A stretch of 64,000 nucleotides of DNA from Dermatophagoides farinae (GCF_024713945.1 NC_134677.1:8392001-8456000); one strand, 5' to 3'; shown: positions 1 through 15,916, counted from the first letter of the stretch. Numbers and translations are program-made. Notes: generated by a model from the letters alone, not told the origin.

Positions 1-2214
1 GGTAATAATAGCATCACGATTCTATTCTGCACAATCAAATAATAATTGAGTTATTATATATAATCAAATGGTGATTTGATTTGCCACTTGTTGTTGTTGT
101 TGTTGTTGTTTATTGTCTAAGAAATCGAATTGATTTAATCCGATAAAATTTTGAAAAAAAAACCGATGAAATCCAATTTTCATCACTACACTACATTATT
201 ATTATGCTGGAATTTTATTTCATTTTTCTCTCTCTCTCTCTCTCTCATTGGGCATCAGAATATAATCTTCTTTCGACCAATTTCAGTATCGACAACAGCA
301 ATATAGAAAGATTGATGCGTTTGATGTTTGGTCAGAATTAATGGCTTTTTTTTCTCCGTAAAAAAAATATCAATATCAAGATTTTTCTTCATACATATAT
401 AGAGATTTTAATCCTCGAATGATAATTAAATTTGCCATATATTTCCTGTGTGTATGTGTGTGTGTGTGTGTGTGCGAAAATTGAAAAATTCTTGTTGATT
501 TCATTGATCCCATCATCATCATCATCATCCACAATTAATCATAATGATGTTTGATCTATGATGAAAAAAAAACAGTGACTTAACCCAAGACTTGATGAAA
601 ATTATCATTAAAATGAACAGCATGTTGACTGTTGTTGTAAAAATGTCACATTTTATCATTTGACATTTTTTTTTTATTTATTTTTCTACAATCAACAAAA
701 CAATCAATCATTTTTTTTCGTTATTTAATGTCAATCATTCAAATCAATACCGGTTCAATTATTTTTTTTACACTTCCTGTTTTATTTGCCTTTCTTTGTT
801 CAAACATGAAACCCACACACACACACATATATCAAACACAGAAGATGTTCAACGGGTAGAAAATTTATTCAATCATCATATAAATGAAGAGAAAAAAAAC
901 ATTGCCAGTTTATGCAAGTACGAAAAAAAAGAATAAAAGAATAGAAAGAATCACTTATTGTGCGTGCGTGAAAATGGGTGAATTTTTTTTATCCTTTTTT
1001 TCTCTCTCTCTCATTCACTCTTCGTTACACTTTAGTGTTGATGATGATCATCTTCAACAACAAGAATGAGAGAAAGAGAAAACGACAGAAAAAAAATAAA
1101 CTTAATTAAAGAGATGAACAACAATGACATCAATAATGAACTGAATAGAGAAACTGGACCAAAATGAATAATAACAAATCCAAGCATATATATATATATA
1201 GATGATTAAGTGCAATTCAATACGAAAAACTAAAAAAAAAAAAAAAGATTCTCGCCAACTATGAACAAAGAAAAAAAAATCAGTATGTTTTTCTATGAGT
1301 GTAAATGAATTGAATTGAATGATGAAAACTACCACTACTACATTATTACTCAAAGAAAAGTAATCAAGCGGAAATGTCAACCATGATTTTTTTTTTGCTT
1401 TTGCTTTTTCCACATCACCATCAAAGTTTTTGTTCATCGAGTATTCTCATTATCATTACGGTCTGTTTGTTTGTTCATATTAGTTGTTGTTGTTATGGCT
1501 TGGTTATTCGGTTAAAATGGGGTGTTTATTTGATGTGTGTCTGTGTGTGTGTGTGTGTATGTCCAAGATTTTTCTTGTTGTTGTTGTTATAAGACAAAGT
1601 CTGTAGAATGTTCATTCATTCATTCATTTATTATTATTATCACCAGAGAAAAATATTAATTGCTTTTGAAAAGGCAATATTTGCTCCGTGTGCGTGTGTG
1701 TGTGTGTGTATAATTGATATATAAAAATGAACGTGATATCCGGCCATTTTTGATGATGATCATTGAATTTTGTTTTTCGCCAATTTCTTATTGATTTGAC
1801 AAGAAATTAAATTTTCATCATCATTTCAAATCGTGTTTTGTGTATCATCAATATCAATAAATAAATAAATTTGATTTTCATTCTTTATTTCAAATTAACT
1901 TATTATTATTATTGACAAGCTGATGATTTTCTTCTTCTTTTTTTTTGTTTGGTTACATTTGATTTGGAATTTTTATTTTTGTTTTTGAACACGAAAAAAA
2001 AGTATGTCAATTTTTGTCATCAAAATTCTGTCCTAGCTATAGATATATTGTCCATGGTAATAAAATAACGAATTTTGTGCCATTAAACAGCTGAGAGACG
2101 AAGAAAAAAAAATCAAACACAAGAATTAAAAAAAAACAACGATAATCTTATCTATAACTTGTATATGTATTCGATGAAAGAAAAAGGCTTACATTTATTC
2201 AAATAAGACTACAC

Positions 2215-2230
2215 TACTACTATAGTAGTA
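2215..2230. repeat. 16-bp perfect palindrome with ACTATAGT core
   Basis: TACTACTATAGTAGTA reads identically on both strands. Its central ACTATAGT octamer recurs at 7341, 7676, 7888, 7928, 12093, 12292, 14458 and 57157. Confidence 0.8.
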
Positions 2231-5200
2231 AAATATAAAACAAAACAGAAAAAAATATGTCTACAGAATACATAAACGTTAATTATAAGAAGCTTAATTG
2301 TATGGTTATCGTTTTCGTTTTCGTTTTTTTTGTTTTGTTTTGTTTCTCTTCGTTTCATTTCGTTTATTTTATCGTTTTTTTTTCTTGCACTAAATCGTGA
2401 GATAGAGATTGTATGCGTGTGTATATGGTTGAATCAAACCAAACCAAACTGAACCATTCTAGGGAAAATAAAAAAAAACGAAAGAAAATGACATTGCATA
2501 ACATCTCCTCATTGCAACAATGATGATGATGGTGATGGTGATGGTAATCGTGCTTGCTGTGTGTGTCTGGATGAAATGGAAATTTTTTTTTTTTGTTTCA
2601 AAAACAAGAATAGAGAGATTCACTTTCTCTATATCTTTACATATCCACAAAAATGTGAAAATAAAGAAGAAGAAGAAAAAAAATGTTGATCCATCCACAA
2701 CATACAGGCAGCATTTATGGTGATTAAGTTTTTTATATATATATGGCAATGGTTACTGGCTGTCTGGCTGTCTGGCTGGCTGGTTTTTTGGGCCCGTTTT
2801 TTTTTTCTCTCGGACCCCAAAAGCAGTTGTAGTAGTGGGAAATTTAAACATACAGACACACACACAGTAATCATATCATAATCATTATTGTATTATTTTT
2901 ACTACCAACCCGAGAAAAAAAAACGCTTTCTGCATTTGTTTTTTTTTCATTGTTGCATTTAGTTTTTGGTTGATCATCATATATGATGCTATTCTCTCCA
3001 TGACTATTTCCATTTATCCATTTATATATACATTATATGATGATACACAATTTTTGAATATAATGATAATTTTCATTTTTTTTTTCAAAACAGAGAAAAA
3101 AAAATGAAAACTATATTTCTACACACATTTTGTTTGATCATGATGATCATATAATATGGTTTGGATATCATTTTTTTTCGCTGTAATAATAATAATAATA
3201 ATAATAATCATTCATATATAGAATAATGATGTAGATTATGGAATTGTAGAATATGGATTGAAATGAAATTCAAATTGAACGATCAAATTTCGTGATCAAA
3301 AAGAAAAAAAATATATATTTGTGTTTGGGTATTCATATCGATGTCGGTTCTTTGATCATGATCATAATCATGTGATACAAGTTAGGTGAATTACTTTTAA
3401 ATTAATTAGTTTTTTCTCTTTCTCTAGCATAATAAAACAAACCGTAGATTCTACAATGATGATTCATTTGTCATTCATATTTTTTTGTTTTGTTTCAATG
3501 TAGATGTGCATGTGTATGGGTGTGTGTGATGAATATTTCCCATAGAGATTTCAAACAAATTAAAAGTTTCTTTATTTTTTTTTTTTTTACTTGAAACTTG
3601 AAAAATGCATTAGAATAAAGCAAATAAACAAATAAACGACAATGAATATCATACGTTTAGAATGAATGGAAAAAAATGACAAAACAAATCAACGATTATT
3701 AATGGTTATTCATGAATCTTTCGTTGTTGTTGTTGTTGTTGTTGTTGATTTTATTCCATTTTATATGTGATCAAAGATTTATTCTCTCTATTGTTTTGTT
3801 TTTTTTGAACAAACGAAATAAACAGAAAAAAATAATGACAAAAAATTCACATGAACACACATTTTTGAAGCAAAAAAAAAAAGAACAAAACCTGAATTTA
3901 CATAATTCACAAAACATAATTGATGAAACACTAGTCATAGCGTGAAAAAATTTTCTTAATTTATGATTTTTTTCCTCCACCATTGATGTGTTGTCGCCAT
4001 CATTTATATATAGAATAATGATGATAATAAAATATTTCACAGAATCCTAATTTACAGAATTTTAGAATTTTTATTCATGAATCTATTGATTCATTTTTCA
4101 AAATTTTTTTTTGTTGAAATATAACACTAATTCATATTTATGAACCAAACTTGTTCATGTGTTTTTTTTTCTTTCTCTCTCAATTCTTCTTGTGTCAGTT
4201 TGCATGCATTATCGATTGGATGGCATTGATTCCGATCCATTGCTACTTAGTGTTGGCCGCTATTGGTTTCTTCTCCTTTTTTTTCTTGTGAATCAACACC
4301 CATCATCATCCATTTTAAATGACAATAATTATTTTCATTCTTATTTCTATCATGTGCATGCATGCATGGATGCATGCGTTTTACTTATTATATAACCATA
4401 GACATCATCAAGAGTTTATTGCAAACGATATGTAATAATGTAGAAGAGACAGAGAAAGAGAACTGTACTGCAATGGTGAATGAATTTTTTTTTCTTTTTC
4501 ATATTATTATTTGTCATTATAAAGTTTTTATAGTGGAAAAAAGAAAAAGTTTTCTCAATTCTATTTCTTCTTTTTCAAACCAAAAAAAAAATCCTGTCTC
4601 TCTATGAACCATAATTTATTGAATTCGATTTTTTTTCTCTCTCTCTCGTCTGCTTTAAAACACGATGATGAATGTTGAATTTTATGATGGTTTTTTTTAC
4701 TACTGTGTTTGAGACAATTTTGTTGTTGTTGTCCGTTGGTTTTAATTCAATTTAATATAGCTAGCCCCTTGAATGTTGGCTTCACGGTGAGGCATTTTTT
4801 TTTTTTTTTGGTTTTTTTGGATTTTTCAAAGTATACTGATGAAATGATTCCAAAATGATCCAAATTCCATACACATAATTACAGTGTATTGTTACAGTTT
4901 TGTCGGGTTTTTTTTTCTCATCTATCCCACCCAAACACAATGCACAATGTTTTTTTTTATATCCAGTTTCCAGAGATTCAGGATGTTTTCCACTGAAAAC
5001 CGGAACAACATTGTATATTGGACATCATTGTGTCAGTGTATATTGTGGTGTTCGACACATGAATTGATCGATCTCTTTATTTTTAAAAATCAATAATTGA
5101 ATGATAATTTTTTTTCTAAATAAAAAACCCAATAGAATTGTAATCATCATCAATAAATGGAGCAAAAATTAAAAACAGGAATTTAAATTTTTTTTTCCTG

Positions 5201-5859
5201 TACGCATCACCATTTTTATTCATGTTTGGTGGCTCAGAATCGAGAATCATCAATCTTGTTTTATTCGTTTTCATTTTCATTTTCATTTTTTTTTTTTTTG
5301 GTTCCTGTTTCCTTTGTTGTTGTTGTTTAGCATTTTTTTTCATTCGACAATCAATCCTTGTTTATTATCCATCCATCCACCCGTCTATACACACATATAC
5401 ATCCATCTATCAAACATGATCATGTTAAATGAACATAAAAAATCGTTTCATTTTCATCATCATCATCATCATCATTATTTTATTAACATTTTTCATTGTG
5501 TTATAAAATAAATGAATGACTAATAATGAAAAAAAAGAAGAAGAAAATTTATAGACTCTCATATATATGAATGGTTCAAGTTTCGTATGAAGAAGAAAAA
5601 AAATTTTTTGTTTTTTTTCTTGTTCAATGATCTAATCAAGTAGTATATGGCTACTAAATTGATCAAGTGTAGTATATATTATATTCATTTATTAAATTCC
5701 CTGTTTTAGTTTCTGGTCTCGGAACCGGTTCCAAAATTTTTTTTTCGGTACTGTGCATAGCATAGTGATTTAACCAACTGATGTTTATCATCTCTGATCC
5801 ATGTGTGTCTGTTTGTTTCTTATGAAAATCTTATACACTTTGTATATTGGTATTTATAG

Positions 5860-6001
<142 letters not shown>

Positions 6002-6603
6002 TTTGTGTGTGTGAGTGTATATATCCTTGATATCCACTAGTAGGGATTTTGATGTTTGTAGCTTTTTTTTTTAATTAAATTAAAAACTAACATGGATTTA
6101 TTGTTTGTCTTTTTATTTATTTTTTTTTGCTTGTCGTTTTTTTTCATTGCTTCACTGTTCATGATTCATGAGTTGTATATTTGTTGTCCAAAAGTGGATG
6201 ATGATGATGTTCAATGATCTGGATTATGTTTTCTCATTTTTTTTCTTTCAGAAATTGCATTACTACAACGCTTTTTCTATGGATAGAATCGAGATAAATA
6301 GATAGAGACAGAAATGAAATGACAGAATTCACATTAACTTTGTTTTATGTTTTCTGTTTCGGCCAGTTTATTTTCTTATGAAAATCACAAGAATAAGGGC
6401 AATGAAATTTTTTCCACATAATTTTTCTGTTCCATGTGGAAACATGGACAAAATGAAAACATTATCATTATGTATGTATAGATGGACAGATAAATATTTA
6501 CTTGATGACTGATTCTTTTTTATTTTTATTGGTCATTTTAAAAAAACGGGGGTAAGGGGGAGATGGGAGAAACATTTGACAATTGGCAAAATAAATATAT
6601 CCA

Positions 6604-6604
<1 letters not shown>

Positions 6605-6656
<52 letters not shown>
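6605..6656 (+). repeat. (CA)n microsatellite, 26 units
   Basis: An uninterrupted 52-bp CA array. Shorter CA/GT arrays recur through all non-coding parts of the window. Confidence 0.98.
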
Positions 6657-6660
<4 letters not shown>

Positions 6661-7669
6661 TAGTTTATTTTAATCATTCAATCGATTCTATCGATCAATC
6701 CTAAACATTAGCTTTTTTTTCTAGAGAAAAAAAAAATATGCAGCTTGAAGGCAAATGAATGAATGAATGTGAAAAGTGTCAATATCGTCGTCGTCGTCGT
6801 CATCGTCGTTTACAATTGAATTGATGATGATTGTAAATGTTTTTTTTTTTCATTTTACACAATCATAGTGAAAGCAATGAGTGAGAGAGAGAGAGAAAGA
6901 AAAAATATTTACGAATAATTCTTCGTTCAAATAAGTGAATGGAATATATAGACACAAACTATTCGAATTCAAAACATTACATTTTCAACTAGCAAAAAAA
7001 AACGAAAACGAGAACTAAACACTAATATTTTCTCATTATGAGATATGTTTTTTACTCTTGGGAAAAAAAATGGAACCGTTTTTTTCTCTCTCCAAATAGA
7101 CAACAGAAGGAGTAGTAGGAAAATGAAAATAAAAATGAAAACAATTAAGCCATTTTTTTTTCTTCTTCATTGTATGTATGTATATGTGAAAATGGATCCT
7201 GGAATGAAAATGGAATCCCATTTTATGTCTATTTATTTTATATAGAGAGAGATCGTGTGCACATTGATCACACACACAAAAAACCGGCATTGAAAGAATG
7301 TAGTGAAAAGCCAAAAAAATAAAATAAAATAAAGCTCACTACTATAGTTTGAAGTTTGTTAAGTTTGTTAAATTTGTTCAATGATCAAAAAATTTGTTGA
7401 ATTTTCAAATTATTTTCAATTCAACTGAGAAAATTCTTGTTTTTTTTTTGGACAAAAGAAAAAAATTTTTTTTTCTACCATTCATTCAATTCTGGTGCTG
7501 AAAGAATACAAATATAACGATCATCAATTTCATTGTATATATGGATGTGGATCATCTTAAAATTAAACAAATTTACTGCTATTCAAATAATTCGATTACA
7601 ATGATTTTTTTTTTTTTTTTTTGGATAGTCATGTTTGGTCATTGATGATGATGGTGATTTGGTAATTCA

Positions 7670-7689
7670 TTTTATACTATAGTATAAAA
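7670..7689. repeat. 20-bp perfect palindrome
   Basis: TTTTATACTATAGTATAAAA is self-complementary over its full length and centred on the recurrent ACTATAGT octamer. Three more octamer copies lie at 7341, 7888 and 7928, giving four within 600 bp. Confidence 0.85.
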
Positions 7690-9559
7690 CATATACATTT
7701 GAATGCGCTACATTTGAATATGTTCCAAAACAACAACATGTTTAGTGAATGTAATTAATTATAGAAAAATCGAATTGTGAATCTTCTTTTGTGAAACAAA
7801 AACACACACACATACACACATGTAGAGGTTTTTTTTCTGATGTTCATCAGTTATAATAACCATGGTAACAAGATTTTACCATTTTCTACTATAGTTTTAA
7901 CCATCATTAGCTACAGAATGTCTATAGACTATAGTGTTTAGAATTTGATTTACATGCGGTTGATTTACGTGTGTGTGTGTGTGTTGATGGAACACAGAAT
8001 AATTCAAATCACAACTAATCACAAATGACTTATTCAAACTAAAGTTTCGTGTTTTTTTTCAATTTTGTTGGTTGATTTGTTTGTTGTAGTTGTAGTTTTT
8101 TTTGTTTTTTTTTTTGTTGATGTTAATGTTCGACATTCATGAAGCTTAAGGCTATTGTTTTTTCTGTGCGTGTGTGTGTGTATTCACTTTTAATTAATTT
8201 TGTATTTGATAGAATGAATGATTAGCTGAAAAATGAATGCAAACAAACAAACAAACAAACTAACTAACTAAACCATCATGTGTATGTGAAAGTGAGATTT
8301 TTTTTTCTTTAATTTTCTCTGTATCGAATTTTTTTTTTTTTGAAAATGAATATGGATTTTCAGCTGCTAAAATAGACACACCCATACACAGAGCAAGAGA
8401 GAGAGAGAGAGAAGACAAATATTAATGATGATGATGGTGATTTTCTGTCCCCCCCGAAAAAAAAAATCTTTGTTTGTTGACAAACAAACAGGAAAAAAAA
8501 TTATTAAAAATGTCAATCAAAACAAATCAGTGTGTGTGTGTGTGTGTGTGTGTATGATGGCTGCTAACTGAAATTATTTTTTTCTCCATGTTGATTTTTG
8601 TTCATTTTTTTTCTGCCGTCATTTATAAGTTGTCATCATCATCTGAATTTTTGCTTGATTAAAATGAAATCAAAATGATTTGGGGAAAAAAAATACAGCA
8701 CACACTAAATATTGATTATTGCATTACAAATAATAACAACAACAACAACAACAACAGCAACAACAATCGACAGAATCGGAATTTGATTATTAAATTGAAT
8801 TAAAATCAATCTTTTCTTATTGCTTATAAATACACACACACACACACAGGCACACATCTGATTGATTCATTCATCCGTTCTGTTTTTTTTTCTATTTTCA
8901 TAATCGATGAAAGAAAATTAAATTATAAATTTGATGCTTGTGCGTGTGTGTGTGTGTGTAACCAGATTGTGCAATATGAACCAAAAAGAAAAGCCAATTC
9001 TTAAATGTGAAATTGATATATTTTCTGCGTTTTTTTTCGTTTTGTTTTGTTCATCATTATTTCATTTTCTTATATATATGAATGAATGGATGAATGAATA
9101 AATGATGGAAATTTGAATTTTTTTTGCAATTATAAATGCTAAAATTTTGTTTTCGCTTCAATAATAACACTCTATCTATGTTGATCTTTCTATTTCTATT
9201 TTGCATGTTTTTTTTTAAACTGCTATATCCACACAGTCACAAACATAATAATGAAAAACCAGCCATATGTTGAGCAAAGAATTCAATAAGTTTTTCTTTT
9301 CGATTTTACTCATTTTGACAATTTCATATTTCAAAATACACACATACACACACAGGCACACAGATGATGATTACTCATTTATTTATATAATAATAATGAT
9401 TTTTTTTTGTTTTCCGGATAATTTTCATTTCTTAACATATCGTATTTCGTTTCATTTTATTATTTGTTTTGCAATTGTAATTTTTTTTTCTTTCTTTCTG
9501 ATTCTCTATGCTGTAAGTAAAAACATACAGAATAATAATGATGATGATGGTGACAAACA

Positions 9560-9690
9560 TTTGCGTTATTCTGTTTGTTTTTTGTTTTTTTTCCTGGCAT
9601 TGAAAAAAGAAAATAAAAAATAGATTCTGTCGATAAAAATGTACGTGTGTGTGTGTGTTTGTGCTCATTCACATTCAATATTTTATTAAA
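9560..9690 (+). repeat. Direct duplication, copy 1
   Basis: This segment and the one at about 9809-9917 share TTTGCGTTAT, the T-rich stretch ending CCTGGCATTG, an A-rich stretch, a CGATA...ATGTAC block and CTCATTCACATTCAA in the same order. Small indels and a GT-repeat expansion separate them. The offset is about 249 bp. Confidence 0.8.
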
Positions 9691-9808
9691 TTTTTTCCTA
9701 TTTCCACAAATTTGTATTTTTTTTTCATTTTAAACTTTATATATAGAATATATAAAATAATTCTTGTGTTTTTATTCTGTTTGTATTAAATGAATAAATT
9801 GTTGATGG

Positions 9809-9917
9809 TTTTGCGTTATCTGTTTGTTTTTTGTTTTTTTTCCTGGCATTGGAAAAAGAACATCAAAAGTCGATATAATGTACATGTTTTTCTCCTCATT
9901 CACATTCAAATTTGTAT
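9809..9917 (+). repeat. Direct duplication, copy 2
   Basis: Second copy of the segment at 9560-9690. It lies immediately upstream of the large CT array and lacks the GT expansion of copy 1. The similarity extends over about 100 bp and is not explained by simple-sequence repetition alone. Confidence 0.8.
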
Positions 9918-9952
9918 TCTCTCTCTCCTTTTCATGAAATTCTCCTCTCTCT

Positions 9953-10111
<159 letters not shown>

Positions 10112-11666
10112 TTAAATCATAGAAAGAGAATTCACTAAACTTTTAACGGCTTTGTTTCACACTTATTATTCTCATTCCATTGTTGTTTTTGTTGTTGTTG
10201 TGCAACTTAAATTCTTGGATTCCAAATGTTCACTTGGTTCATTCTCTATTATTTGTTAATACATACATGTTGTACGTTTTTTTGTTTTCGATAAAAAAAA
10301 AATTCTGTTTCTAAATTCTGAATTGCTTAAAGTTTAATATTTTTTTGTTGTTGTTGTTGTTGCTGCTGTTGTTTTATATGCAAAAAAAATAGGAAAAAAA
10401 ATGAATGTGAATGATCCATATTGACAAAATAGAAAATTGGAATTTCTAAATTCCTTGTTTTTCATTCCATTCCATTCCAATGATAGAGAATGTTGTAATG
10501 ATTGAATAGAATCGATTTTTTTCTCGTTTTTTGGTTTTATTTTGCCAGACATTTTTCTTTTCACTCAATGTTATTCACATTTTGATCACATGATTTCTAC
10601 AGCCAACCGAAATGGAGAATTTATTTCTTCGATTGCCAGACATTTTTTTTTTTTTTTTTGGCACACACAACACTAATTTGTTAATTGACTTTCTTAATAA
10701 ATTCTTTCTTTTTTCTTTGAAATTCAGATTGATTGGTTTTCTTTTTTGTTCAATCATTGGCAATTACAAATGGAAGCAGCAGACTTTTTTTTTGATGAGA
10801 AAAAAAAATTGAAATATACAATGTTGATATGTTGGAAATTTTGACAGCAGCAACAGATACGATTTCCATTAAAATTACAACCACCAGACTTGCATACACA
10901 TTTCATCACATTTTCGGTCATAATAATTATTATTATTAATAATTCCTATTCCTATTGTTGTGTTAATTGACAACACATTAGACCAACACATGCATTTGTG
11001 GTAGGTGAATAATGATAATGATGATGATGATCAACCCTAGTAGTAGTAATATATCAGCAGTAGTATATAATTTGTGTATAAATTAGTTCTATTTTCATTC
11101 ACATTTGATGAACACTATTTTTTTCAGTGTGTGTATGCGTGTGTTTTATTTTTTTTGATTTATTTTACCATATTTTTTTCTCGATATTTGATAGATAGAT
11201 ATAAAATAGAAACGCCCGAATAATTTTCCGTTGGTCGTTTGTTTGTTTGTTTGCTTCCTTTTTTTTAATTTTTTCTATTTTTTCACCTCTCCCACTACCA
11301 TGACCACCACCATCACCACCACCACCACTGTAGCCACCAGCCCAAGAATTTTATTCATTCATAAAGATTGATAGATTAAAATTCAAGGAAATATTGTGCA
11401 TTGCAACAAACACTTTTTTTTTATGATGAGTAATAAGAAAATGCAATGAGCCATTTTAGTTAATGATGATGATGATGATGATGAAGAATCGTTGACGTTT
11501 TAAGTATCAAAAAAAAAAAATTCTTATTATTCTTGGCTCTCTAAGTATTACTTTGTTTGTTGAGTAGCGAACATTTCATTTTTTTTTATGAAAAAATCTT
11601 TATGACAGGACAAATAACCAGCCAACCATCTGGGAAAAAAAAGGAATATATGAATGAAACGTAACT

Positions 11667-11697
<31 letters not shown>

Positions 11698-14600
11698 TAA
11701 TAGAATGAATGAATGAAATGAACAAAGAATAAATTTTTTTTTTTTTTTTTTTTTTGGTTTGAGACACACACACAATAATAATAATAACGATAACGATTAT
11801 TAATAGTTAATAAATGCATTTTTCATTATTTTCTCTCTCTTTCTCTCAAAATGGTTTCTGAAAATTTCGTTTTTTTTTCTCTCTCGATATATACAATAAT
11901 ATTATTATGAATGAAATAAAAAGGAAATGAATGAATGAATGAAACGGTTTGCGTTTTTTTTTTCTTGAGTGGCTGTACAACTTTGGACAGCAGAAACAAA
12001 TTTTTTTTACCGTTTGAAATGGTCAAAATATGATGAGATAAAATGGATTGGTGGATCTATAGCTACATATAGCGTTTGTTTTGATTATTTACACTATAGT
12101 AGCACCAGTTTTCTTAGTGTTTTGTGATTATTACACACATATCATCATAAAGTTGATGATTGCACATTCATTCATGTGATATTTGTTTTTTTTTCATTTT
12201 TTTTTTGTTTATACATCATCATCATCATCATTATTATTATTAAATGTCACTTGATTTGAAATGAGTAATATTTGAAGTTGAGCAGCAGAGCACTATAGTA
12301 GTAGTATTAGTTGGTGATATGCACAATATTTCATTGTGTGATAAGTAAAAGAAAATCGGTCGACAAACGTTATGATTAGAAAATATGTTTCTCGATATGA
12401 TGATGATGATGGTGGTGGCTATAAAGTTATTGAGAATTGAGAATTTAATGTGAATGAAATAGATGGCGTCAAAAAAAAAATAGAATAGAATAAGAATTAT
12501 TGTTCCAGAATAAATAAAAAAATAAATGAACAAAACAAAAAAGTATCTTGAATTTTTTGTTCATAAATTGTGTGTCTGTCTGTATAGTAGAAAATATTGT
12601 AATTATTCAAGAGTATATAAATCACACAATGAAAAACAAAAATCAAAAATCATTCCTTCCAATTCTCACTCGATGATGAAAAAAAAAAAATTCAAGCAGA
12701 AAAAAATGCACTGCTGATTTGATTGAGTTTTTTTTCCACACTTTTTCACACTCACACACTCACTTTGAATGCTCGAGTAAATATTATAAACATTGTCAAT
12801 AATGAAAAAATAGTAAAATAGTGAAATAGTGAATATACAACGGAAAAGTGAAAAATAAATGGCAAGATAATGACAAGAATTGATCATATATGAAAAAAAA
12901 ACTAGAGAATAATATTCCAAATGGCCAATTCTATTGCTTGATCGCTTTTTTTTCACTCACATTCATTTCATTTCATGTGTGATGTGTGATGTGTTTCATT
13001 CTCTCCTGTTTTTTTTTGTATGAAAAATTGTCAGTAGTAGTAGTAGTAGTAGTAGTTGTTGTTGTTGTTGTTGTTGGTTGAACAAACAAATAATTGCATC
13101 ATTGAATGAATGGTCGTCTGGTATTATATCAATATATAACTGTTATTAAAATATAAAATGAGCAAACAGCAGAAAAGCAGAAATAAATATCCAACCAACC
13201 AACCAGCTAACCAACCAGCCAACCATTCATCTAATATAGAATTTGCAGAAAGAAAGAAAAAAATTCTCTCTACCATGATCACGATGATGAGGATGACAAA
13301 GAATTTTTTTTTTTTTTTTTTGAAAGCAAAAGATAAAATATGAAAAAGTGAACATCATCATGATCATGATCATCATGATTTATTGAAAATTCTCAATTTC
13401 CTTCCCATCTCTTTCTCTTTTTTTTTTTTTTTTTTTTTTGATGATTGAGTGGATTAATAAAATTGAAATTTTTTCTTTTTCTTTTCAATTTCTCTATTCA
13501 AAAGAGAAAAATAATAATGAAAATGAAATGTTTGACTTATCAGTGATGAATATCAAACACACACACAGTGTTTGTCTTTATGGTTCATTCATTCATTGTG
13601 TTACAACGAACAAAATCTGAATTTCAATGGCTAAAAATGATGATGACCACAATTGACAATTGACAATGATGATTAAATTAAATTCAATTAAAAAAAAGTA
13701 AATCTCTGTCTGTGATTTTTACTGTGAAATAAAAAAACAATCATCACAGACAGAAATTGCATATCATTTGTCTATTCATATTTTTCTCTCTACATATATT
13801 TTGCATAATTGTAAATTGAAAAGTTTCATCTGCTTTTGAATTTTTTTTCTGTTAATGAATATCTGATGTGTTGTCCGTCTGATTATACATTTTTTTTTTT
13901 GTTCGAAATCATTTGCAATTCAAATTTGAAGAGGAAAAAAAGCTGTTCACTCAAATCAAGTTTTTTTTTTGGGGAGTAGAAAAAAAAACAAAAAACAAAA
14001 ACACAAAGATAATAAATATGAAATAAGTTTGATGAAAGCCATCATCATCATCATGATGATCACATTGTTCATGATGATAATAATGGAATTAAAAATGCCT
14101 GTTTTGTTTGGCTGGCTAAAAAAAAAAAAATTTTTTTTTTCAATCAAATTTTGACGCTTTTCAAAAAAAATCTATTCTCTCTCTCGTTTTTTTTTCGCTG
14201 TCTCAAAAGTCGACAATTCTGGTCTATGGATTATGGTCGTTTACTTTCACTACCGTCACTTGTTTCAAGCCATTATTATTATAATGATTGCGATGATGAT
14301 GATGATAAAAATATTGCCAAGTAGAAAGATGAAACTTTTTTTTTCCTGTTTTGTTTAAAATATTCAAGAATAATAATTATCGTGATAGTTTTTTTTCTCA
14401 CTTTGAAAAACATACACAGACACTGTTACGTTCGTTTATTGCACCAAGAAAAAAACTACTATAGTGTTGTTTTTGTTTTGTTCAAAAAATTCTAAATTCT
14501 TTTATTCTCTCATGATGATGTAGTATGTTTTCTTATGATATGAGAAAAAAAAGAAAGAAACGATTATTATTAATTAGCATGAATAATAGTAGTCTGCATT

Positions 14601-15009
14601 ATTTATTCTTTGATCATCGTTATTCTGTTGTGTGTATGTTTTTTTTGTCGACTAAAATGACTTGAATAGCTACAAGAATCACTCATCATTCATGAATTCA
14701 TTCATTCTTGACATCTACATATGAATGAATGAATGGATGGTATTTTTTCCTCATTCTTGAGATCATCATGATTCATTATGTAACGAGTTTGGGCACACTT
14801 GGTCATTAATATGTTTATTTTGTTGGTTGGTTGTTGATAACATTGACCTTGTTGTTGTTGATGATGATGATGATGATAACCGATATGGATAATCTATATA
14901 TCCGAAAAGAAAAAAAAATTCCAAAATCGTTATAGCAGCGTTGTAGAATAAATTTTTTTTTTATTTCTCCCCAAAAATTCGAAAGTTAAATCAAGTCATG
15001 TTTCAAGAT

Positions 15010-15159
<150 letters not shown>

Positions 15160-15912
15160 CAACAAAACAGTCAGTGAACAGAATCACTCTGATTAATTAA
15201 AGCTGTGAATTTTTTTTTATTTTTTTTTTTTATTCTTTCCAAGTTTCATTCTCTCATTTATAATCAAAAACCAGTATAAGAAGAATAAATATTTTGCCCA
15301 TCCAACAGCAACAACGAAAAAAAATGACTATAACAAACAAACAGAATGGAGAGAAAGAGAGAGAAAGAAAAAAAAAATAACGAACATTCAACCGATAAAG
15401 TTAATGATCTGCAAAGCAATTTTAACCAATGTTGCTGCTGCTACTGCTGCTGATGTTGAATAAATATCATAACGTCAGAAGATTGTCAGCCATTTCATAT
15501 GTGTGTGTGTGTACAGTTTAGGTCAATTGCAGCATAAGAAATATCGTGTGTGTGTGTGTGTGTATGTTTTTTTCCTCTTCGTTTGAATAGCCCAACTGTT
15601 AACTAAACATATATACATCATTTGAGTGGCTAAAATAAAAGTGTAGTAAAATCAAAAGAAACAAAAAAAAAATTGGCATAACTTTGGATGGTAAAATTAG
15701 GCTTTTTGTATTATTATAAATAAAAATGAAAAAGAGAGAGAAAAAAAAAATTTCTCATTCATTTCATTAATGGTATTTTTTTTTGTCGGGTTCTGTTGAT
15801 CCATTCTGATGATGATGATGATGATGATGATGATCATTTTGGACCAGATTTTTATGGCCTGTTATTCATATTTTCTCTTTCTTTCTCTCTTATCGTCGTC
15901 TTTGTTTGCGTT

Positions 15913-15916
<4 letters not shown>

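Noticed and set aside
4741-4790. Short GC-richer segment considered as a microRNA or tRNA
   Set aside because: No stable hairpin partner visible nearby, no tRNA A/B boxes and no match to a microRNA I know.
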